From Gnetum montanum (lineage: Eukaryota; Streptophyta; Gnetopsida; Gnetales; Gnetaceae): a stretch of DNA of 64,000 nt. The DNA is taken from contig MNCI01016081.1 of NCBI GenBank assembly GCA_015680685.1, forward strand, positions 20,909 through 84,908, written 5' to 3'. The position numbers and the translations under genes were made by a program. The notes below the pieces were generated by a model that worked only from the letters and a program-made list of their open reading frames with translations, was not told the DNA's origin and did no database searches. Every line of letters begins with the position of its first letter. Within the stretch, counting starts at the first letter, position 1. Below are positions 32,700 to 45,050 of this stretch, piece after piece.

Positions 32700-33200
32700 G
32701 TGGCATTCACCTTGCATTTCATGCTAACCCTAACTCTATAAATATCCTTATCCTCAATGTTTTTGGGGTTGGCAAGATTTGAGCAGGAAAATCTCTCAAG
32801 CTTGACAAATTTGAAGCATTGGAAAATTTAAGGCTTAGCAAACTAGAGACTTGGTAAACTTAAGGAGTGCTTGTGAGAGAACCAAAGGTATACCAGTGAA
32901 GTTGTACACAACTGCAGCCCAGCAGACATAGACACTTAGGTGAAACACTAGTCTTTGTGTCCAGACACCCCTGAGACTATGACTACACTATCCAATATGC
33001 CTATTGTACATCGCATACCTTCTAACCCCTCTTGGTATTAACTACACTCAACCCCATTTGGGGTGGTGTTTTGTTTCTCTCTCTCTCTCTATTTCTTTGC
33101 ATTTTTAACATTTTATTTGCATTTTTTGCTATTTCATTGCATAGTCAAGCCTACAACTATGATCGAGTGGTAGTCCCCACATGTTGACACCCTTGTTTTC
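32700..33200 (+). promoter_or_regulatory. Putative LTR promoter/R-U5 of gypsy element E
   Basis: CTCTATAAATATCC at about 32734 is a strong TATA candidate, followed by a leader with short GACAAATTTGAAGC-like repeats and a CT microsatellite (33076-33090). LTR ends and primer site were not identified, so the element boundary is open. Confidence 0.4.
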
Positions 33201-33727
33201 ATCAAGAAACTTGACTACTCTTGACATTTTTGAGACTGTTCGAACACTTAGCACCATTTCACATCAACATCATGGCTAACCATGCTACACCTTAGTTAAA
33301 CTTGGTAAGTCCCTATTCAATCAACAAGACCATTTAGGACACCTCATGTTTGCCTCCAGCAGGCCCTCATGTGGACTCAAGGTTAGGTTGTGCACTTGTG
33401 AACCTCTTGGTATTTCAGCCATCGATGTTTTTGGTGGCTACAATTTTTGGTGCTAGAAGGAGGGCTAGAACCATTTTTTCTCTCAAACTCCATTGGTGGT
33501 TGTCTTGTGTGCTCTCTGCATCACTATTGCTAGCTTCAGGTAGTGTAGACCCAACACCCTTGTGGATCTACTACATGAATAGTAGTAGCTAAATCTTAGG
33601 CCAATGTAGGCATTTTCTATTAACTGGTTAGTGTAGACTAGACCCTATCATTGATTCCCTTGGAACCCCATGTAGCAAACCTAGAGCACACATTTCCATA
33701 GTTAGCCAAATTCTTAACGTTGTTAGT

Positions 33728-33814
33728 GAGAGCATAGTTAGCTCTTAGTGTAGAGAGCATAGTTAGCCCTTAATGTAGAGAGCATAGTCAACTCTTAGCG
33801 TAGACAGTGTAGCC
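33728..33814 (+). repeat. 25-bp tandem repeat, 3.5 units
   Basis: Units GAGAGCATAGTTAGCYCTTA plus RTGTA at 33728, 33753 and 33778, and a partial one at 33803. The GAGCATAGTTAGC core is the same word that recurs in the tandem repeat at 31990-32370. Confidence 0.85.
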
Positions 33815-34139
33815 ACCAAAGTTAGCCATTTTCACACTCAACAACTCTTGTCCTCCCCTCTTGTAACTTGATTTTCAGCTATGAATTCCAAATAGCCTTT
33901 TACATTATTCCCAAGCACACTTGTCATCTCACCCATCCAATAAGAGACTAGGATTGACAACTCTAGGAATCCTCTAATGGAAGAGCCAAGGCAATCCCTT
34001 AGGTTGCATGGGCAAGATCCAAAGTACACCATGCTAAATGATGAACAATACAACTTCATTTGCACAAAGATTCAAGTAGGGCTATTCATAGACCACTTTG
34101 ACATGAAAGAAAAGTGAGGCTATGAGCATATCCATTGAA

Positions 34140-37100
34140 ATGAATGGAAGTACATCCCCTCCTTACTTGACATCATCCCACTCATAGAGCCCTACTAGTG
34201 GATGCTAACCTAGCTCATCTAAACAAGTGAGCACAAAGTAGGAACAGATTACAAAGAGCCCTAGTAGGAAGAATAGGATGCGTTTGAAGCTCACTCCAAG
34301 CACAAGGGCTCCTTCCATACCATCTTCCAGTGAGTGAACCCTGGACTGGCTCTTCTATAGTCCCATTTACCTATTCTTTTTGAGATGGTCATAGTGTTGG
34401 TGTCATCATCCAGGTCAATGCCCATTATAGCAATGCACCAGACACATCCTGATATGCTAGCTTCCTTTAGCTTTCCCTTCATGGCATCATTTTCACCTAT
34501 CCAACGATCGCTACCTAATGCAACCATGTCAACTCAACCACACTTCCATGCAAGTCCCATCTCTAGGCCCCATGTGACTTAGGCACCCTACATCCTACAT
34601 GTCTCATCAACATCCCTGATGTTTGCCCAACCCATGTATGTGTAACCCACCCTAATTGCCATCCTTGCAGCATAGCCCACACATCAAGGCCATTCAGTGA
34701 TTTCACAACCCACAACAAGGCCATGGCCCACATAGTTAGTTCAATAACAAGTTGTGCAATTAGCATAGTTGGCTAGAATGTCTTACAACTTAGACTAGGT
34801 GTTTCAAATGATTCAAAGCCTAACAAAAGGATGAAGTGGCTCAAGGCCACCTCCTCCAAAACTATCTAAGTGTTGTACTTTTACCATGAAGACCCTATCA
34901 GTCTTGTGGTCCCACTATGAACTCTCCTAGCCGAGGTTCCATTGCCTCAATTCACAAAATACAATGGTGAGGGGGACCCTAATGCACATCTAGTTACATT
35001 TAGGTTGGACTATTTGTTGTTGCAAGCATGGCCACATGTCATCATACGTGTGTTTGCAATGTCATTAACTAGAAATGTGCTAGACTAGTACTGCGCATTA
35101 CCCAAAAGCTCTATCTCGTCTTTGGAGGATCTTTTGAGCCAATTTGTGACACACTTCAAGTACAACTTGAAGCTAGAAGCCATCTTGGACCAACTGATGC
35201 AAATCAAGTAGGGCACCCTAGAGCTTGTACAAAAATTCATCCAACGTTGGAGTGCCTCATTAAACAAAATATGAGAGCTAATAGCCAAAACACACCTCCT
35301 AGCCATATTTAAGGGTGTAGTTAATGACTTCATAAAGTCAAAATTATACTACTTAGGTCCATAGTCTTTAAGCCAAGACTTTGCCCAAACCAAGAGCATA
35401 CAAGATGCAGCCAAAGCTAGTAAGGATCCAGTCTACGTGGCCTACAAAAACCTACATGCGAGGAAGGACAAGGATAAAGGAAAGTAGAATGCAATTGTGG
35501 TGGTTGTGACCAAAGAGGCTAAAACAACCAACCCGAGCCAAAAACAATGCCACCCAAGGCCTTGACCAATAACAAAACCACTAGCCCTAGCACTATGGAA
35601 ACTAACCAGCCCATGTCACCTATGGCCATAGTGCAAGCTACTCCAAGGACTAACTTTGAGTGTAAAGATTGCTCCAAGTACATCTCATTGCTATTAAAAC
35701 CTTCAAAATTGTTGGACCAATTGTTGAAGGCTAGACGTATCTAGTACAAGAAGATGTCCAAAGATGATCACAAAAGACATGATAGTTATTACGAGCTCCT
35801 AAAGAACCCTGTGTTAGTAGCACCAAATGAGCACCTAGTCTTGAAACACTTTAGGCTGGATTGGTTCTACCACTATCACCAACTGCCCAATCACAACACC
35901 AATTTTTGCATAGCCTTACAAGATGACCTCCAAAGAATGATTAACATAGGTGAGTTGGTACTTGATGCTACTAACCTAGTTAGATCTTAGAACCAATCTA
36001 TGAGGATGTATAATGAACCTCTGAATGCAGATGATGTAAGCTATGTCATAAATGCCATCAACATCGATGACAACCTAAAATGGTGTAGCAACAATTCATT
36101 GTCCATGTGTCCTCTGGTAGTGTAAGGGTCTCCGTGGCCCCTATAGATTCGAGGCCTTCTTTCGTCGTTAGAGTGCTAACTCAAGCACCTACAACTCCCT
36201 TCATGGTTAGGTCCCATAGCATGTCACACCAACAACATTTCAACCATCCTTTGTTGTCAAGGTGCCACAACATGCTGACTCCTCACCTACTTGAAGTCTG
36301 GTAGTGGGCAACACATTAGTCCCTTCCCATCCAAGAGCCAATCCTGCTAGAAACATTAACAGACCCTCTAGGGGACAACCTAAAAGGCCCAATGACTGTC
36401 TCATAGATAGAATGATTAGGCAATGTTGAGACCAAGGAGTGCTAGGTCCACCAAAGCTAATACCCCTATTTGTGGTTCCTATGGCCAAAACAACTAAGGA
36501 GGCCACCACCAGCAACCCGCAACCAAGCACCGTAGCTCCTACATAGGCCACGCCAATAAAGCCCAAGTCACCTCCCCACAAAATTCGTCTCTTAGGTTGT
36601 ATGAAAGAAGTCAAAGCCAATAAAAATGTAATTGATGGCAAAGAATTCATGGATGAATTATCCCAAGTTAAGAAAGCACTTAAACAAAAGAACAAAATGT
36701 TGAGCCTTTATGACCTAATCATGACTTCATTTGCCCACTACGAAGCACTAGTGTGAATGTTGACCTCCATTACTATTATGAAGGACATCCTAGCAGATGA
36801 GGATTCCTTCCACACTATGATGTTACCTTATGTATCGTAGGAATCAAACTCCATGCCCCTTGCATTTCATGATAATGTAATTAAGGTCGATCCTAAGAAG
36901 GGTGAGGTCATAATGGCCAACCATGTTTATCACCATATGTGTTGGGCAATGCAAGATCTGCAAGGTGCACATCAATGATAGGCCAGCAACAAATGTTATC
37001 CCATACACTATCATCAATAAGTTAGGCCTCGTGGACCAAATCAAGCAAATGAAAATCACATGCCTAAAGTCCTTAAATGAGTCATGCATCATCATTAATG

Positions 37101-37167
37101 GTACCATCACAATAGCCTTTATGGAAAGGGAAGAATTCCCCACCACTGCTAAATTCAGCATCATAGA
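34140..37167 (+). pseudogene. Gypsy element E: gag and start of protease, broken
   Basis: A family distinct from A/B/C/H. At 34951-34995 lies QFTKYNGEGDPNAHLVTFRL, the classic retrotransposon-gag start. LEDLLSQFVTHFKYN and LVQKFIQRWSASLNKI follow to about 35270, and a Lys-rich segment after it. Fragments around 35754-35990 contain FRLDWFYHYHQLPNHNTNFC, a zinc-finger-like Cys/His stretch seen in Tat/Ogre gag. Around 36923-37167, KVHINDRPATNVIPYTIINK matches a retropepsin active-site region with the Asp followed by RPAT, not TG(A/S). Coding stops abruptly where minus-strand A5 begins. Confidence 0.62.
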
Positions 37168-38957
37168 GGCAATAGTCATTTTTCCCTTATCCTTGTTACG
37201 TGTGTGGTATGAATCTCTTCTCTTTTTCTTATCATGGTCACTACTTCGCTCCTTAGACTCCTCTACAATTTTTAAAACAGTTTTGAATCTACTATCTAAG
37301 GAGTCCCACATTTGATCTACCTTAGCCGACACTTCAGTTGTTAACTTTTGAAGTGGCAAGGTTTTTCTATTCACCAACTCCTCGAGTGGTGACTCATCCT
37401 CTTACTCATAGAATCTTACTCCCTTCTTTCAAAGGGAAGGGTCGTGGTTATACTCTTCAGTGCTTTCTATTTTTCATAGCTCTCCTTCTTCCTTAGCTAC
37501 TTGCTCCAACAATTTATGAACTTCATGGGACCTAATTTTTGATAATCTCCCTTGGGCATATGTTCCAAGGGTTCTTCTAGTTTCGTGTCTTAGCCCATCT
37601 ATGAGGTGGCGGAGTTGATCCCATTGTGTGTAACCATGGCCTGGGCAACGATGTAATAATTCATAATATCGGCCCATGGTAGCATCCAAGGGTTCATGAT
37701 TACCCTGTTTCCATCCTTGGATCTGTTTACGCAAGTTGAACACTCTAGAGTACATTTGATATTTATCGTTAAATAGTTCTAGCATCGTACTTCATTGTCT
37801 GATGGATTCTGGTTCTAAGGACCAGTACCAACTTTCTGCTTCTTTTATGAGTGTGTTAGGAAACAACTTTAACTTTTGCCACTTGTTTTCGATATTCTGC
37901 AAGGCATAGGCATCATGGAATGCCTGTAAGTGATTTTGCGGATCAGCATTGTATCCCCACTCAAACCATGGGATATTATTCATGTCTAATCACTTGATTC
38001 GACTATCTTTCTGGTGCCTTGTAGGTATTCTCACAGCCTCTATAATATCTAACATACTTTGGGTTGCAAGTAGGGGTTCATCCTTATTCTTTCTCTCATG
38101 GCATCTATGATGCCTATGCAGTTCCCTACTTTCCCTTCTACCATGCCTTGATCCTCTCAAATGCCCTCATCCTCGCTCTTGACTCTCTCGTCAAGGGTCC
38201 TTATTATGCTCACCCTTATCCTTACGGTTGTGTTCTTTGTGACTATGTCCTGATTTAGAAGGAGAGGGTGAATGATGCAATGAAGGTGAAGAAGAATGGG
38301 AACCATTGCCATGACGATGTTTCTTACCTTTTCTTTGGTTGCTATGGCCTCGATCATGATGAAGATCTGAATGCCCACCCTTGTCATTTGTTTGTGTTCC
38401 CTCATTGAACACTTGGTGTTCATGGGGATTAGAACTAGGGTTATGAAACGTGGAGTGTAGGTTCTGATAGCCCACCTCCTCACCATCGTTAGGAGGGGGA
38501 ACATCATTTGATAGTGAACCTATTATAACCGGTTCACCATCTCCAATTTCTCTTAGGATGTGCGGGACCCCTTTGCCCTTCAACGATGTATGGTAACTCT
38601 CCTACCATGAGTCCCTTAGACATTATGCCACTATGGGATGGTAATCCCTTATGTCGAAATCACCTACAATGTATTCAACGTATAGCTGCATCATGCCTAT
38701 CTGTGCAAGAGCACGAAGGAGCATGTTAGGGACTACATGATCTGGGGTAACACGATGTTACCTTGCAAATCTTGCCAACAAAGTTGTTCATCCTGATGGA
38801 GGATAAAGGTAAAATTGGGTATATACTCATCAGGATGAGTATATACTATCCAATACTGTTGGGGAACTGGCGGTTCTAGGTTATGTGTGTTAGACCGCCG
38901 ACTGTCTCTTGTGTGATCCCTAGGTGGTGAAGTGCTTTTATGAGAAGAAGAAGACAT
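37168..38957 (-). pseudogene. A5 gag, broken and 3'-truncated
   Basis: ATG at 38957 starts MSSSSHKSTSPPRD. The N-terminal domain with YTHPDEYIPNFTFILHQDEQ runs to about 38740. The His/Ser-rich linker is at 38470-38200. Capsid-like pieces lie at 37983-37792 (MNNIPWFEWGYNADPQNHL), 37785-37474 (MLELFNDKYQMYSRV, RRTLGTYAQGRLSK) and 37377-37168 (VNRKTLPLQKLTTEVSAKV). Stops and frameshifts separate the pieces. Confidence 0.8.
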
Positions 38958-39083
38958 TGTTTTCTTGTTGATGTGCTATTTACCATTATTTAATTTTCTT
39001 ATGATTAATCCTAAGAGTTTGTTTAAGCTTCCCAATGATGTGGATGATTTTTTATGTTCTACTTAGTGCACAAACAACTTAGT

Positions 39084-39101
39084 CCCCAGCAACGACACCA
39101 A
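39084..39101 (-). other. Primer-binding site of A5 (tRNA-Asp type)
   Basis: Minus strand TTGGTGTCGTTGCTGGGG immediately inside the LTR. Confidence 0.8.
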
Positions 39102-39872
39102 TGATGAGTCATGAGGTACCCCTACACTCAACCATATGAATACGAGCGTTACACACACAATCTGGTTGAACTCCGTAGACTAAGTGCCTACACACCTTAT
39201 GGAACACTTAAGGTTAATCAATCGTTGTCCTCCCAAGCTTACTTGTATTTGTCACATTTTTATGGTTAAGTAAGCTTGATGTGATTTTTATATCTTTTAT
39301 GTTTTGATTGTCTATGCTAAGAGGGGAAAGGGTGAAGAGACTAAGTAACTAACTTTAACTAACTAAGCTTTAACCATCATAGCATCACTATCTATTCCCA
39401 CTTGCCGTTTCACACCCTGAACCTATGCAACATTGCTAGGATTACCAAATGCTATTCGTTACTAGGATTACCAAGCGTAATGCACATGTTCGAAGTGGGC
39501 ATACTGAATGCAGTTAACTATGAGAGTTGAGGGTTGAGAGAGATTAAGTCCTAAGAAAGCATTTAAATATTCAACAATAATAAAATCCTCATTAACTTAG
39601 TCCATGCACTGTAAGGTTTATCCAAAAGTTCATCTTTATTGTCGTACACAATTGTGTGCTCAGGTACAAAATTGCTCGAATAAAGATCCATTCACTTTGG
39701 GACTCCTACTATGGGTACATGGAAATTATTATAACTCTGGAATGGAAAAATGACAAGAGTTTGGCTACAGTCTAGATCTATATGACAAAACAAGGGAGAG
39801 CCGCCTCTTTTTTATAGATTTGGCGATGCGCTGTGATATCACGTATGCGATATGCGATATCGTGTCCCATCA
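39102..39872 (-). repeat. A5 5' LTR
   Basis: 771 bp. Minus strand begins TGATGGGACACGATATCGC and ends CTCATCA-equivalent at 39102. Its U3 has a short array of GATATCGC units; the TATA box reads TATAAAAAA. Confidence 0.88.
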
Positions 39873-39964
39873 AATAGAAACTCTTAGAATAACGTATAAC
39901 TTAATATATATTAATAAAAGAATGTGAACGTAAAGACATACTTTGATTTAAAGCTAAGAGATAG
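39873..39964. other. 92-bp AT-rich spacer between head-to-head LTRs
   Basis: No similarity to either element seen. The pentamers at its ends are AATAG and GATAG. Confidence 0.8.
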
Positions 39965-40717
39965 TGATGGGACGCGATATCGCAGCGCGCAGGCAAATCT
40001 ATAAATAAGAGGTGGCTCTCCCTTGTTTTGCCATCTAGATCTAGACCCTTAGCGAAACTTTGGTAGTTTTACCTCTTTAGAGAAAGAAAAATTTCCATGT
40101 GCCCGCAATACAAGTCCCAAAGTAAATGGATCTTTATTTGAGCAAATATTGTACCTGAGCACAAGTTTGTGTACGAAAATAAAGATAAACTTTTTGGATA
40201 AACCTTGTAGTGCATGGACTAAGCTAAATAGGACTTTAATTATTGTTAATTGTTTAAATGCTTTATTAGTTAATTAAATCTCTCTCAACCCTTAACTCTT
40301 AGTTAACTACGTTCAGTACGATCGCTTCGAGCACGTGCGTTACGCTTGGTAATCCCAGTAACAAATAGCATTTGGTAATCCCAGAAGGTTGCATTGGTTC
40401 AAGGTGTGAATGGTAAGTGGGAACGGATACTGATGCTAGGCATTAGAACTTAGTTAGTTATAGTTAGTTACTTAGTCTCTTCCCCCTTTCCCTCATTAGC
40501 ATAGGCGATAAAACATAAAAGACATAAAAATCACATACCTCAGACTTACTTAACCATACAATCGTGAAAAATACAAGTAAGTCTGGGAAGATAATGAACG
40601 ATTAACCTTAAGTGTTTCATAAGGCATGTAGGCACTTAGGTTGCGGAGTTTGACTGGATCGTGCATGTAATGCTTGTATTCGTATGGTTGAGTGTAGGGG
40701 TACCTTGCCACTCATCA
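39965..40717 (+). repeat. A3 5' LTR
   Basis: 753 bp, TGATGGGACGCGATATCGC to CTCATCA. It has only one full GATATCGC unit before the TATA box (40000-40007), so it is the shortest U3 of the family. Confidence 0.9.
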
Positions 40718-40735
40718 TTGGTGCCATTGCTGGGG
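40718..40735 (+). other. Primer-binding site of A3 (tRNA-Asp type)
   Basis: TTGGTGCCATTGCTGGGG directly after the LTR. Confidence 0.82.
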
Positions 40736-40863
40736 ACTAAGTTGCTTGTGCGCTAAGTAGAACATAGGAAATCATCAACATCGCTGGGAAGCTTAAACAA
40801 ACCCTTAAGGTTAATCAGAAGAAAAATTAAACAATGGTCAATCAACACACCAAATAAAAGATA

Positions 40864-43066
40864 ATGTCTTCTTCTTCTCATAAAAGCACATCACCACCTA
40901 AGGATCACATAAGAGACAATCGACAATCTAACACATATAACCAAGAACCACCAGTTCCTCAACAGTATTGGGTGGTATATACTCATCATGATGAGTATAT
41001 ACCTGATTTTACTTTTATCCTCCATCAAGATGAACAACTGTGCTGGAGAGATTTGCAAGGTAACATAGTGTTACCCCCAGATCGGGCAGTCCTTAACATG
41101 CTCCTTCGTGCTCTTTCACAGATAGGCGTGATGGAATTATACACTGAATATGTTGTAGAAGACTATGACACAAGGGATTACCATCCCATAGAGGCGTAAC
41201 GTCTAAGGGACTCATAGCAGGAGAGTTATCGCACATCGTTGAAGGGAAAAGGAACCCACAACGCTTCGCCTGTCATAAGAGAAATTAGGGGTGGTGAACC
41301 TATCTCAATAGGTTCTCCACAAAATGATGTTTCCCCTCCTAACCAGAGTGAGGAGGTGGTGTATCAGAACCTTCGCTCCACAATACAAAACCCTGGTTCT
41401 GATGCCCATGAACACCAAGTGTTCAATGAGGGGACACAAACACAAGATAAGGATGAGCGTTTTGATTGTCATGACGATTGGGGTCAAGATCACCAAAGAG
41501 AAGCTAGGAGAAATCACATGGCAATGGCTCTCCTTATTCTTCCCCTTCATCAAGGCATTCACCCTCTCCTTCAACATTTGGACGTAGTCACAAAGGGCCA
41601 AACCATCAGAACAAAGGTAAGCAAGATGAGAGACCTCGACGAGAGAGTCGAGACAGAGGACAAGGGCACTCTAGGGAATCTAGGCATGGAAAAAGATAAA
41701 GTAGGGAACCACATAGGCATTATAGACTTCATGAGAGAGATGATCATGATGAACCCCTACTTGCCACCTGAAGTATGTTAGACATTACGGAGGTAATTAG
41801 AATACCTACAAGGCACCAAAAAGATAGCCAAATCAAGAGACTAGACATGAATAATATCCCATGGTTTGAGGGGGGATACAACGCTGATCCACAGAATCAC
41901 TTACAGGCATTCCACGATGCCTGTGCCTTGCAGAATATTGAAAACGAGTGGTAGAAGTTAAAGTTGTTCCCTAGGACACTCATAAAGGAAGCGGAAAGCT
42001 GGTATTGGTCTTTAGAACCAGAAACCATTAGGAGGTGGAGTACAATGCTAGAATTGCTTAACGATAAATACCAAACGTACTCCAGAGTGTCCAACTTGCA
42101 TATGTAGATCCAAGGATGGAAGTAGGATAATCACAAACACTTGGATGTTGCCATGGGCCGATATTATGCATTGCTACATCATTTCCCAGGCCATGGTTAA
42201 GCACAACGGGATCAACTCCATCACCTCGTAGATGGGCTAAGACATGAAACTAGGAGAACCCTTGGGACATATTCCCAAGGAAGATTATCTTAACTTAGAT
42301 CACATGAAGTTCATCGATTGTTAGAGCAAGGAGCTAAAGAAGACAGGGAGCTACGGAAAAGAGAAAATGTAGAAGAATATAATTGCGATCCTTCCCTCTG
42401 AAAGAGGGGAGTAAGATTCTGTGAGGAAGAGGATGAGTCACCACTCAAAGAGTTGGTGAATAGAAAAACCTTGCCACTTCAAAAACTAATAACCAAGATG
42501 TCGGCTAAGGTAGATCAAATGTGGGACTCCATAGATAGTAGGTTTGAAACCATTTTGAAAGTCGTAGAGGAGTGTAAGGAACGAAGTAGTGACCATGATC
42601 AGAAAAAGTGAAGAGATTTAGGTCATGCACATGACAAGGGTAAGGGAAAAATAACTATCGCCGATGAGGTTGTGGATTCAGATACAGACAATGATGGTGG
42701 ATGTGAGATCTACCAATATGACCATTCTAAGGGATGTTGCCCAATAATCTCACATCTGCCAGAGTCTGGGATGTATGCACTAAACCCAAGACTTAACAAA
42801 CGGCAAGGACCTCGAAGGTTACCTTATCCCCAAGGTAACCCAAGGCAGTTCCACCAACCATTAATGTATTATCCAAGTGGAACTCTGCCACAACCTATCG
42901 GGCAACACCGACTATCATGGGGGATGCCACCGCCTAGGCAACAATACCCTTATTGGAAACCAGACCCATATGGCTACTACGTGCAGCAGCTGGTTTCTTC
43001 AAGTGACTCTATGGGTCATGTAACCCCGCAATGCCACGACCTAGCCCAAGAGTATTGTAAGACAAC
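40864..43066 (+). pseudogene. A3 gag, broken and 3'-truncated
   Basis: ATG at 40864. The first 111 codons are open (to 41199): a Ser-rich start, then YTHHDEYIPDFTFILHQDEQ and YDTRDYHP. The His/Asp/Arg-rich linker and a frameshift follow (41239-41781). The capsid-like core is at about 41835-42560 (FEGGYNADPQNHLQAFHDAC, RRWSTMLELLNDKY). The Cys/His motif CEIYQYDHSKGCC lies at about 42702-42740, with the second Cys replaced by Tyr. A Pro/Tyr/Gln-rich tail is open to 43127 and runs into flanking DNA. Confidence 0.82.
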
Positions 43067-44254
43067 TGTGTTCACGGGATCCTCTTCTTACCATCGACAA
43101 CTATGTTCTGTTAAGGTACATTACTAATTATTCTCATTTTCTTAGCTCTGCATCTGAATTCCAGAGTGCCATTTTGAAGTGTTAATGAGATTGTCTGTGT
43201 AGATCCTGAGATTTAGAGCATTCTAGATTGACTATGCTTGACGTTTGGATGTGTGATGTAGGATTTCGATTTGCCATAGGTAGAGGAAGCAAATGTTGTT
43301 CATTGAATCAAGAAAAAAACTTGTAACGACCTCCTGGAATTGTCGAATTACTTGAATAGGTCATCCATCTAGCAATCAATAAATTGAGTTTCTAGACATG
43401 AAACTGCCAACATTGCACCATTGGGTTTTGTTCATAAATCCAATCAAAAAAATTATTCAATGGTGTAAAGGGAAACTAAACAAAGGACAAAATGTAGACA
43501 TCCATGAGCCTGAATAGTATAGTGAAATTATTCAACTGGCCTGTTAGATTTCATACAGTAAAACTAAAGCTTATGTAGTGGATAGTTTGAGGTTTCAGCT
43601 ACTTTTTTTTTGCAGAATACTTTCTTTCGCTTGATTTTCATTAAAAAGAAGAAATCAAGATCAATTACGTTACAATGGTCAGGGTCAATCAAGATCAGTT
43701 ACAATAAAATAGAAAAGGCAACTGCTCCAATTTTTAAACATAACGGGCTAGGTTTTCACATTTTAAATATACAGTAAAAATAGCAAAATAAATCAGGAGA
43801 AGTGTGGAGATGTCATGGCGAAAAGATAGCAAGGGTGGAAATAAGGTTGAATGGGAGACAGAAAACGTTATTTATGAGGAATATTATTCCTACTTCCAAA
43901 TTTCAAATAGAAGACTTAAGGAAGACTTAACTCTGTAATTCCATGTGAAATGTGAACCTGAAGTTGCAAATTTTAATGTATATTGAGAGGGAATAATTAA
44001 TGTTAGATTGTTCCGTCAGCGTTACTGGACTGGACTGAGAAGAGAGTCCGTGCAAAAATTTCCGCCAGTAGGAAATTCTAAAACTTGTGTGCTGTGCCAA
44101 AGTAAAAATCCAGTTTTAGAAAGGATTTTCAGTCTTGGACCCAACTTGTTCTAACTTGAACAAGGTAACAAACCCAATCCTAGATACAAATTAGAAAGAA
44201 ACCATTGGGAGGAACATATGCAACCATTGTATCTTACCCACATTAATCTTATAA
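43067..44254. other. Non-element DNA, possible host intron/exon remnants
   Basis: Retroelement similarity ends here. CTTCTTACCATCG...GTTAAG precedes a GTACATTA donor-like site at about 43116, so a host exon may end there, but no product is recognisable. The rest is unremarkable AT-rich sequence. Confidence 0.3.
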
Positions 44255-44375
44255 GGCTGAAATTTTTTGGTAACTTTTTTTTTCTTCTGCTGTAATTTCT
44301 TTGGCAACTTCCTTTTTCTGCCTTGTAACTTTCTTTTTTTTTTAACTGTAATTTTTTGGTAACTTCCTTTGATAT
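44255..44375 (+). repeat. Pyrimidine-rich degenerate tandem repeat
   Basis: Four imperfect units built on CTGTAATTTTTTGGTAACTT plus a C/T run, of about 25-33 bp, just before a possible splice acceptor at 44394. Confidence 0.6.
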
Positions 44376-44394
44376 TCTTATTCTTTTAAATACA

Positions 44395-44531
44395 GGTTGC
44401 CTAAGGCTTTCCAAGAACTTAAAAGAAATCAAATGGAGGATTTGGAAATGTTAGATGCAGAGGAGACAATGGAGTATGAGGAAATGGATATAGACATAGA
44501 AATGGAGTATGAGGAAATGGAGATAGAGTGA
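44395..44531 (+). CDS. Possible terminal exon encoding an acidic Met/Glu/Asp-rich tail
   Basis: After a pyrimidine-rich stretch and TTTAAATACAG, the frame [19 protein letters not shown] continues into an 11-residue repeat ([20 protein letters not shown]) and ends at TGA 44529-44531. A further acidic stretch ([18 protein letters not shown]) follows in frame after the stop. AT-rich 3'-UTR-like sequence comes next. The protein family is not recognised. The simple repeat and missing upstream exons keep this low; the open frame on the opposite strand here is a shadow. Confidence 0.25.
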
Positions 44532-45050
44532 GAGATTGATGAAATGGATATAGATGTAGATGCCATGGAGGTGGATAATGAGATACACGCCATGGATATT
44601 GATGTATAAATAGAGATGGCAAATCCAGGCCCATGATGCAGTCATGAGTATTGAGCAGAGTAGTGTATGCAGCAGCAAAGTTGGCAGGATTTCCAGAGTA
44701 CGGCTGCACAGTCAGGCCCCAGCGCATAGTATCAAGATTGAATATCGTTTGTGTTTCCGTTTCGGTTCTGAATATCCTTGTTTCCTTTTGTTACATGAAT
44801 TTTTAATTTTTATGGTCTGAAAAAAGAAATTGTATTATTTGTAAATTTTAATATGGAGACAAAGTAACACCTTGTGTATATTGTTTCCCTGTTTGAACTT
44901 GTATAATGCTATCCTTATACAGTTAATTGTTGGAGTCAATCTATATTTTAAGGAATTGAAGTTGTGCGTAATGAAACCTTTATTGTGCGTCATGAGGTCT
45001 TTTTTTAAAATTTCATTCATACATTCAGTTTCGTACTCTCAAATCCAGGT

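Larger units (their letters stand above)
37168..39872 (-). mobile_element. Truncated A-type element A5 (LTR and gag), minus strand
   Basis: On the minus strand it has a 5' LTR (39872-39102), a tRNA-Asp primer site and gag, cut off near the gag Cys/His region at 37168. Protease, pol and 3' LTR are missing. It breaks into element E. Its right end faces A3 across 92 bp. Confidence 0.85.
39965..43066 (+). mobile_element. Truncated A-type element A3 (LTR and gag), plus strand
   Basis: 5' LTR, primer site and gag up to about 43066, where similarity to A2/A4/B stops within the gag tail. It lacks protease, pol and 3' LTR. Mirror image of A5. Confidence 0.87.

Noticed and set aside
36240-36695. Minus-strand 151-codon frame with hydrophobic stretches
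   Set aside because: Lies antisense to the Pro/Thr-rich part of element E and has no recognisable motif; best explained by composition.
44419-44727. Minus-strand Pro/Leu/Tyr-rich open frame of 102 codons
   Set aside because: Antisense shadow of the GAGGAAATGGA repeat; the overlapping second frame is open for the same reason.
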